In this document: one piece after another, positions 58,055 to 64,000 of the stretch | Layout of the letters: the number at the start of each line of letters is the position of its first letter | How positions within the stretch are numbered: the stretch's first letter is position 1 | NCBI GenBank assembly: GCA_938017685.1 | Contig: CALIIL010000011.1 | Span: forward strand, 1 to 64,000 | Length of the DNA stretch: 64,000 bases | From: an uncultured Chitinophagaceae bacterium | GTDB lineage: Bacteria > Bacteroidota > Bacteroidia > Chitinophagales > Chitinophagaceae | Direction of reading: 5' to 3' | Made by a program: the position numbers and the translations under genes | Notes under the pieces: model-generated | Seen by the model: only the letters and a program-made list of their open reading frames with translations | What the model was told of the DNA's origin: nothing | The model's database searches: none

Positions 58055-59092
58055 TCATTTTTTTAGGGCGTTCCAGCCTTGTGCCTCTAGGTCATATTCA
58101 CTGCCTGATGTACTGACCATCTTACAGCCATCTTCGGCTTTTGTAATATGCCCAATCACTGATATTTCGTCTGAAGCCGTTATTTTGTCAAAATCGGCTT
58201 GTGGTATTGTAAATAATAGTTCATAATCCTCTCCACCATTGAGTGCAGCAGTTGAGCTAGCTAAGTTCATTTCTTGTGCCATTAGTTTTGTTGCATTTTC
58301 TACGGGCAGTTTTTCCTCATAAACTCGGCAACCAACACCAGATTGATCAGTAATATGAAATAGCTCAGAGCTTAATCCGTCACTAATGTCAATCATACTC
58401 GTGGGGTGTATCTTATGTTCATTCAACCAATTGATAATATCACGGCGCGCTTCAGGCTTTAATATACGTTCCATTATATATTCATGCCCGGCAAGGTTTG
58501 GTTGTATCTCAGGGTTTTCAAGGAATACGTTTTTTTCTCTTTGCATAAGTAATAGCCCCATATATGCAGCACCCAAATCGCCGGATACGCATATTAAGTC
58601 ATTTTCTTTGGCCCCTTTACGACTTATGTAGCCGCTTTCATTTACCTCGCCTATAGCGGTTACACTTAATACCAATCCAGACTGTGAGCTGGTTGTATCT
58701 CCACCAATTAAATCTACTTTGTAGCGCTCGCATGCTAGCATTACTCCTTCGTACAACTCCTCCAATGCTTCAATAGTAAAGCGGCTTGAAATAGCTAGGC
58801 TAAAAGTTATTTGAGTAGGTTCAGCATTCATTGCGTAAATGTCTGAAAGGTTTACAACCACTGCTTTGTAGCCCAGATGTTTTAAAGGCTGATACATTAA
58901 GTCAAAGTGAACACCTTCAACCAGCATGTCGGTACTTACAACTGTTTGTTTAGCCAAATTGTCTAAAACAGCTGCATCATCGCCAATGCCGAGCAAGGTC
59001 GATGCATTGTGTAATTCTACATTCTTAGTGAGGTGCTTGATTAATCCGAACTCACCTAGTTCCGATACATTAGTTGTACTATTTTCAGCCAT
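58055..59092 (-). CDS. thiL: Thiamine-monophosphate kinase; start probably MAENSTT at 59092
   Basis: 'LGEFGLIKHL', 'GIGDDAAVLD', 'VSTDMLVEGVHFDLMYQPLKHLGYKAVVVNLSDIYAMNAEP'. Confidence 0.93.
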   Translation of the reverse strand: MAENSTTNVSELGEFGLIKHLTKNVELHNASTLLGIGDDAAVLDNLAKQTVVSTDMLVEGVHFDLMYQPLKHLGYKAVVVNLSDIYAMNAEPTQITFSLAISSRFTIEALEELYEGVMLACERYKVDLIGGDTTSSQSGLVLSVTAIGEVNESGYISRKGAKENDLICVSGDLGAAYMGLLLMQREKNVFLENPEIQPNLAGHEYIMERILKPEARRDIINWLNEHKIHPTSMIDISDGLSSELFHITDQSGVGCRVYEEKLPVENATKLMAQEMNLASSTAALNGGEDYELLFTIPQADFDKITASDEISVIGHITKAEDGCKMVSTSGSEYDLEAQGWNALKK

Positions 59093-59096
59093 GGGG

Positions 59097-59104
59097 CAAA
59101 AGTA
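59097..59104 (-). promoter_or_regulatory. Putative -7 element TACTTTTG ending 4 nt before the thiL ATG
   Basis: Minus strand TACTTTTG-CCCC-ATG. Confidence 0.5.
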
Positions 59105-59202
59105 ATTCATTGTTCGGAGCAAGCCATTATTTGCAACTTGCAAAATCATTTTTTTTATGAAAAACTCAACAGAAATTAAATATTTCTCATCAAGCCTTGG
59201 AC

Positions 59203-59210
59203 TACATTTG
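59203..59210 (+). promoter_or_regulatory. Putative -7 element TACATTTG
   Basis: 13 nt before ATG 59224. Confidence 0.5.
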
Positions 59211-59223
59211 TGCGCTGCAATAA

Positions 59224-60267
59224 ATGAGGATGAACAATATTAAAACCACAAATACTTTATTACTCCTATTGGTTCTACCGGTACTATTTTATATACTACA
59301 TATACTGTCGTTCATTTTTATACCGCTCATTTTTGCCATGTTCATTGCGCTAATGTTCCTGCCATTGATGCGTTGGTTAACGACTAAGAAAGTGCCTAAA
59401 ATTGTAAGCATTGTAATCGTTATTCTTATAATTGGGCTAGTGCTTAAGCTTAGTGCCTCACTCATTTCAATATCTAGTAATGAAATACGTACAGCTGGTC
59501 CAGAGCTCAAAGTAAATGCGGAGGTAAAAGTGACGAATCTGTTGTTGAAAGCCGAAAATTATTTTGGCTTACCGCGTCATGAAGAAGCTGATGTCATATC
59601 TCATTATTTGGGACAATTGAATGTGATGGATAATGCTGGCAAGGTCTTGAGCTTTGCCAACAGAACTTTGATGATGATATTGATGATGTCATTTTTTGTC
59701 GTGCTCTTCTTGGCTGAATCGGTTAATGTAGAGCGGGTGTTAAAGAATACTATTTTTAAAGTCAAATTCTCTTCGGTAAAGACCTTTATGCAAATTGAAA
59801 ATGATATTGTCAAGTTCTTTAAAGTAAAGTTTATCATTAGCCTATTTACCGGTATTGGCTTTAGTTTGGCTTGTGTGGCTTTTGATGTGAGCTTCCCTAT
59901 TTTCTGGGGTCTATTTGCATTTCTAATCAATTTTGTACAAATGGTAGGTTCTGTAATATCAGTTATTCTCCTTGCTTTATTTGCTTTTATTGAGTTGGAT
60001 TATGATACCACCTTGCTTTTATTCATTATTGTTATTACGGCAGTGCAAGTCATTATGGGCGGTATATTAGAACCTATCTTTTTAGGTAAGACATTTTCAA
60101 TTAATGTTATTACCGTACTGGTTATGCTTATGTTTTGGGGCTTTCTGTGGGGTGTGCCGGGTATGATACTTTCTATACCTATGACGGTATTCTTAAAAAT
60201 AACTTTAGAAAAATTTCCAAGAACTCAGATGCTTGCTCGCCTCATGGATGGCCGCGAACTGATTTAG
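59224..60267 (+). CDS. AI-2E family transporter
   Basis: Polytopic membrane protein; 'FIIVITAVQVIMGGILEPIFLGKTFSINVITVLVMLMFWGFLWGVPGMILSIPMTVFLKI'. Confidence 0.9.
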   Translation: MRMNNIKTTNTLLLLLVLPVLFYILHILSFIFIPLIFAMFIALMFLPLMRWLTTKKVPKIVSIVIVILIIGLVLKLSASLISISSNEIRTAGPELKVNAEVKVTNLLLKAENYFGLPRHEEADVISHYLGQLNVMDNAGKVLSFANRTLMMILMMSFFVVLFLAESVNVERVLKNTIFKVKFSSVKTFMQIENDIVKFFKVKFIISLFTGIGFSLACVAFDVSFPIFWGLFAFLINFVQMVGSVISVILLALFAFIELDYDTTLLLFIIVITAVQVIMGGILEPIFLGKTFSINVITVLVMLMFWGFLWGVPGMILSIPMTVFLKITLEKFPRTQMLARLMDGRELI

Positions 60268-60377
60268 AAGGTACTTTTCTTTTTTTTACTAAATATAATT
60301 TTGGTGGAATATGCTTACGTATTTCAATTTATTCTATAGAATAGGTAATATTGAATAGTTATCTTTTGCTGCCTTCG

Positions 60378-60385
60378 TACCTTTG
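60378..60385 (+). promoter_or_regulatory. Putative -7 element TACCTTTG ending 4 nt before the OXA-like ATG
   Basis: TACCTTTG-TGCC-ATG. Confidence 0.5.
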
Positions 60386-60389
60386 TGCC

Positions 60390-61247
60390 ATGAGAACAAA
60401 TCATTTCTTGCTGCTGTCCATTTTGCCGCTGCTTTTACTTATTTCTTGCGACAGAAATAATATTCATGAAAAAGAAAATTGGGGTACAATTTTTAACGAA
60501 TATGGTGCAGAAAATGCCTGTATGGAAGTGTATGATAATACCCACGACCAAGTATTCGTTTATAATATTCCAAGAATGAGTGATTCGCTTTCGCCAGCAT
60601 CAACATTTAAAATATTAAACTCTTTAATTGCTTTAGAAACAAATCTCGCAGCGGATATCGATTACGTAATTCCTTGGGACGGAGTAAAAAGAGAAAATGA
60701 AAATTGGAACCAAGACTTAACCATGCAGCAGGCATTTAACTATAGTTCGGTTCCTTATTATCAAGAATTGGCACGTCGTATAGGAAAAGATACGATGCAG
60801 CACTTCTTAGATACTGTTCGTTATGGTAATAAGAATATGGGCGGTTCTATAGACCAATTTTGGTTAGATGGTAGCCTGCTTATTTCTTCTGACGAACAAG
60901 TTGGTTTTTTAAAGAGAATGTATTTTTATAAACTTCCTTTTTCTGATAGAGCGCAACGCTTAACACGCAAGTTAATGCTAGCGGAAGAAAATGATGAATA
61001 TAAATTATATTACAAAACGGGCACGTCGGATGCAGGAGATAAATACGTAATACACTTAGTTGGTTTCTTGGAGAAAATAGAAGTGCAGAAAAAAGTACAA
61101 ACGGATGCAATGGAAACAAATTACCGTCCTTACTTTTTTGCCATGAACTATGAGACAAAAGATAAAAATGTAGATTTAGGTAAAACAATAAATGATCGCG
61201 TAGAAATCGCAAAGCGTATATTTAAAGAATTAGAAATCATAAAATGA
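60390..61247 (+). CDS. Class D (OXA-like) beta-lactamase family lipoprotein
   Basis: Lipobox 'LLLISCDRN'; 'SPASTFKI' (SxxK), 'YSSVPYYQ' (SxV), 'RYGN', 'FWLDGSLLISSDEQVGFLK', 'KTGTSD', 'FFAMNYE'. ATG at 60390 preferred over TTG at 60351. Confidence 0.87.
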   Translation: MRTNHFLLLSILPLLLLISCDRNNIHEKENWGTIFNEYGAENACMEVYDNTHDQVFVYNIPRMSDSLSPASTFKILNSLIALETNLAADIDYVIPWDGVKRENENWNQDLTMQQAFNYSSVPYYQELARRIGKDTMQHFLDTVRYGNKNMGGSIDQFWLDGSLLISSDEQVGFLKRMYFYKLPFSDRAQRLTRKLMLAEENDEYKLYYKTGTSDAGDKYVIHLVGFLEKIEVQKKVQTDAMETNYRPYFFAMNYETKDKNVDLGKTINDRVEIAKRIFKELEIIK

Positions 61248-62422
61248 TAAGCGTAGCCGAAGCCAGAAATTTATTACAGCAACATATTGCAACAACAGAT
61301 ACAGAGGAAGTTTCGTTATATAATGCTCTAGGGCATTTTGCAGCAGAGGCTATTGAGTCACCTATTGATATGCCAAGTTTTACTCAGAGTGCCATGGATG
61401 GTTATGCTTTACGCTTTGAGGATTACGAAAAGAAAATACCACTCTATAACGAAGGAGAAATTGCAGCAGGAACAACGCTAGTCAGCGAGGTCGATGCAGA
61501 ACATTGTATTAGAATATTTACTGGTGGCTTGGTTCCTCCTGGAGTGGATACGATTGTAATGCAAGAGCAAGTAGAAGCCAACGAAAAGCACATTACGATT
61601 ACAACGGATAGTTTAAAGCAAGGTGCCAATATTAGAGCAAAAGCATCCCAATGCAAAGCGGGTGATGTTGTACTAGAAAAAGGTGGGCGTCTTACCCCAG
61701 CTGCTTGTGCAATGTTGGCAGGGTTAGGTATAGAGCGAATTAAGGTGTGCAAAAAACCAAGTATTGATATTGTAGTTACAGGCAATGAATTAATGCGCCC
61801 GCCAGAAACATTGCGCGATGGTAAAGTGTACGAAAGCAATTCTTTTGCCTTGAAAAATCTGTTGAAGCAAATGCAATTGGATGATATACGCATTAAGAAA
61901 GCGGCAGATTTAGAACAAGATATTCATCAGAAAATTGGTGATGGTTTAAAGGCGCAGGTATTATTAATTACAGGCGGCATTTCGGTTGGAAAGTACGATT
62001 TAGTCAAGGAGGCTTTGGAGAAAAATGGTGTACAAGAAATATTTCATAAGCTCGCGCAAAAACCTGGTAAGCCATTATATTTTGGAAAGAAGGGTAACAC
62101 TTTAGTTTTTGGATTACCAGGAAATCCTGGTTCGGTTATGAGTTGTTTTTATCTTTTGGTAAAAAAAGGATTGGAGCAAATGATGGGTAGCAGCGCTTCG
62201 TATAATGCCGAAATTAAAATGCCATTGGCTAATGATTTTAATAAAAAAGCAGGTAAGACTACTTTCTTAAAAGGAAAATTTAAAAATAATAAAGTAGAAA
62301 TATTAGACCATCAAGAGTCGTATAAACTAAACGGTTTAGCAGTGGCAGATTGTTTTATTGAGATACCCGCGGAGTCACAAATATTACATGAAGGCACTTT
62401 AGTTGATGTACATTTAATTTAA
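61244..62422 (+). CDS. moeA: Molybdopterin molybdotransferase
   Basis: 'DMPSFTQSAMDGYALRFEDY', 'RIFTGGLVPPGVDTIVMQE', 'VLLITGGISVGKYD', 'GLPGNPGSVMSCF'. Confidence 0.95.
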   Translation: MISVAEARNLLQQHIATTDTEEVSLYNALGHFAAEAIESPIDMPSFTQSAMDGYALRFEDYEKKIPLYNEGEIAAGTTLVSEVDAEHCIRIFTGGLVPPGVDTIVMQEQVEANEKHITITTDSLKQGANIRAKASQCKAGDVVLEKGGRLTPAACAMLAGLGIERIKVCKKPSIDIVVTGNELMRPPETLRDGKVYESNSFALKNLLKQMQLDDIRIKKAADLEQDIHQKIGDGLKAQVLLITGGISVGKYDLVKEALEKNGVQEIFHKLAQKPGKPLYFGKKGNTLVFGLPGNPGSVMSCFYLLVKKGLEQMMGSSASYNAEIKMPLANDFNKKAGKTTFLKGKFKNNKVEILDHQESYKLNGLAVADCFIEIPAESQILHEGTLVDVHLI

Positions 62423-63006
62423 TGGAAGTTGGCGTTTATATATTAGCCGGTGGCAAAAGTAAGCGCATGGGAGTGGATAAGGCGCAACTAAAAATTGGCC
62501 ATAAATGCCTAATAGAATATGTGTTAGATGTTGCCTATAAAATAAACAAGAATCCAATTATTGTTAGCAGTAATAAAGCGCATGAGAAGTTTGCCACTTG
62601 TATTCCAGATGTAAATGTAGAGGGTGGTCCAGCGGTTGGTATTTTAACAGCTTTGTCGCATGCTCAGTACGAACAGAACATTATACTTAGTTGTGATATG
62701 CCTTTGGTTGATTTGATGATGTGTGGTCCCGATAGCTATCGGGATGATGTCATGGTTGCTAAGGGGATAAATATGAATGCTGACATTGTATGTTATGGTG
62801 GTGATTTTCTTTATCCTTTTCCTGGGATGTATTCTAAAAGAATTTTGTCAAAATGGAAAGGCTTGTTAGATCAAGGTGAGAATAAATTACAGCGAATGAT
62901 TAAAAGCTTTGCTTATAAAAACTTGGCAATCGAAGATCAAGAATTATTTTTAAATGTAAATACACCTGAAGACTTGATAAAAGCAGAAAATAAATTAAGA
63001 TCATGA
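62422..63006 (+). CDS. mobA: Molybdenum cofactor guanylyltransferase
   Basis: 'YILAGGKSKRMGVDKAQLKIG', 'VEGGPAVGILTAL', 'ILSCDMPLV', 'NVNTPEDL'. Confidence 0.92.
   Translation: MEVGVYILAGGKSKRMGVDKAQLKIGHKCLIEYVLDVAYKINKNPIIVSSNKAHEKFATCIPDVNVEGGPAVGILTALSHAQYEQNIILSCDMPLVDLMMCGPDSYRDDVMVAKGINMNADIVCYGGDFLYPFPGMYSKRILSKWKGLLDQGENKLQRMIKSFAYKNLAIEDQELFLNVNTPEDLIKAENKLRS
62727..62744. repeat. 18-bp perfect palindrome TCCCGATAGCTATCGGGA inside mobA
   Basis: Self-reverse-complementary; flanked by 8-bp direct repeats GATGATGT at 62715-62722 and 62743-62750. Confidence 0.95.
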
Positions 63007-63227
63007 ATATTTTATACTTTGGACAATTGGTCGATATTACTAAAACAGCACAAGAGGAGTTATCAGATTGTAAGGATTTGAATGCTTTAAAAATTATGCT
63101 TGAAGAGAAGTATCCCTTGCTCAAAGAGAAGGCTTATATATTTTCAGTGAATCAAAAAATTGTACAAGAGACCAGCTTGAATAATGAAGATGAGGTTGCA
63201 CTTATGCCGCCTTTTAGTGGAGGGTAA
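63003..63227 (+). CDS. moaD: MoaD/ThiS-like sulfur carrier
   Basis: Small beta-grasp ORF ending in 'EVALMPPFSGG' with C-terminal GG. Confidence 0.92.
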   Translation: MNILYFGQLVDITKTAQEELSDCKDLNALKIMLEEKYPLLKEKAYIFSVNQKIVQETSLNNEDEVALMPPFSGG

Positions 63228-63419
63228 TCTATAGTAAGTCATTTATGTTGCCATTAGAAAGAATAGCGTTAAGAAAAAATATATTTGTAGCGTTAAAAAT
63301 CAATCCACTGTTTGAGCTTGTATAAGGTTCAATTTTATTAATATTGTTGCAGCGAGTTTGGATTGGTTTAGCTTCAAAAATATTTTTTTAGTTATTATTT
63401 CTGAAGGCTTGATTTTTTG

Positions 63420-63445
63420 CTACTTTTTTATCAAGAAAAAAGTAG
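63420..63445. repeat. Perfect 10-bp stem hairpin CTACTTTTTT-atcaag-AAAAAAGTAG
   Basis: Direct reading. Confidence 0.8.
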
Positions 63446-63479
63446 AAGCATTAAATAGTTGTGCTTAGTACAAATAATT

Positions 63480-63487
63480 TAAGTTTG
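63480..63487 (+). promoter_or_regulatory. Putative -7 element TAAGTTTG upstream of moeB/thiF
   Basis: 11 nt before ATG 63499. Confidence 0.45.
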
Positions 63488-63498
63488 CTTATAACCGC

Positions 63499-64000
63499 AT
63501 GGACGTTCATTTTTTCAACAGATATCAACGACAAATACAGCTCAAAGAGTTTGGATTGGAAGCGCAACAAAAGCTTAGCAATGCCAAAATATTAATTGTG
63601 GGTGTAGGAGGACTAGGCTGCCCTGCGGCACAATATTTAGCGGGTGCAGGTGTTGGCAATATTGGATTGGTTGATGGTGATAAAGTAGAGTTGCACAACT
63701 TACACCGACAAGTATTGTACGCGACGGAGGATGTTGGAAAATCAAAAGTGGAAGTTGCACAACAAAAGTTACAAGGGCTAAACCCAAGTATTGACATTCA
63801 TATTTTTAATGAACACATTACGGCTGACAATGTTTTTGATATTGCAGCGGACTATGATTTTATTTTAGATGGAACAGATCAGTTTGCCACGCGCTATTTA
63901 TTAGATAAGTATTGTGTATTGGAAAGCAAGGTATATGTTTATGGATCGGTTTATGCATTTGAAGGGCAAGTGGCATTGTTTGATTATGCAAAGAATAATA
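63499..64000 (+). CDS. moeB: MoeB/ThiF E1-like adenylyltransferase, truncated by window end and absent from track
   Basis: MDVHFFNRYQRQIQLKEFGLEAQQKLSNAKILIVGVGGLGCPAAQYLAGAGVGNIGLVDGDKVELHNLHRQVLYATEDVGKSK...DGTDQFATRYLL. Confidence 0.93.
   Translation, partial: MDVHFFNRYQRQIQLKEFGLEAQQKLSNAKILIVGVGGLGCPAAQYLAGAGVGNIGLVDGDKVELHNLHRQVLYATEDVGKSKVEVAQQKLQGLNPSIDIHIFNEHITADNVFDIAADYDFILDGTDQFATRYLLDKYCVLESKVYVYGSVYAFEGQVALFDYAKNN

Noticed and set aside
1-64000. tRNA/rRNA genes, IS elements, transposases, CRISPR arrays
   Set aside because: None recognised by eye; small cryptic RNAs cannot be excluded without a covariance-model scan.

Overview
The window is a Bacteroidota chromosome segment with low GC, a T9SS type-B sorting domain, and TTG-N19-TAnnTTTG type promoters. 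About half (roughly 4.5-37.5 kb) is one large surface-polysaccharide locus. It holds an initiating sugar module, several glycosyltransferases, a flippase and a polymerase, a beta-helix protein, a legionaminate/sialate-like nonulosonic acid set, a PAPS/sulfate activation module, rmlA/rmlB and asnB. The rest is mostly housekeeping. It includes a split F-ATPase (atpBEFH separated from atpA), a cobalamin-riboswitch-associated ribonucleotide reductase operon, dnaN, rpmH-rnpA-yidD, ctpA, thiL, and an OXA-like/molybdopterin operon. Observations not explained by the ORF track: (i) a four-helix-bundle gene cassette between rmlA and rmlB, flanked by inverted arrays of a 9-bp repeat, with an exact 18-bp solo copy 30 kb away; (ii) two decayed tandem DUF2061-like genes between rmlA and cysC, hidden by stop/frameshift lesions; (iii) an 18-bp perfect palindrome read through in frame inside mobA; (iv) a tandem family of small secreted proteins with a CK[ED]PGxxxC motif, next to a lipoprotein and a CxxC protein; (v) a missed rpmH and a window-truncated moeB/thiF. 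All calls come from reading sequence and recognising motifs; no database searches were run.
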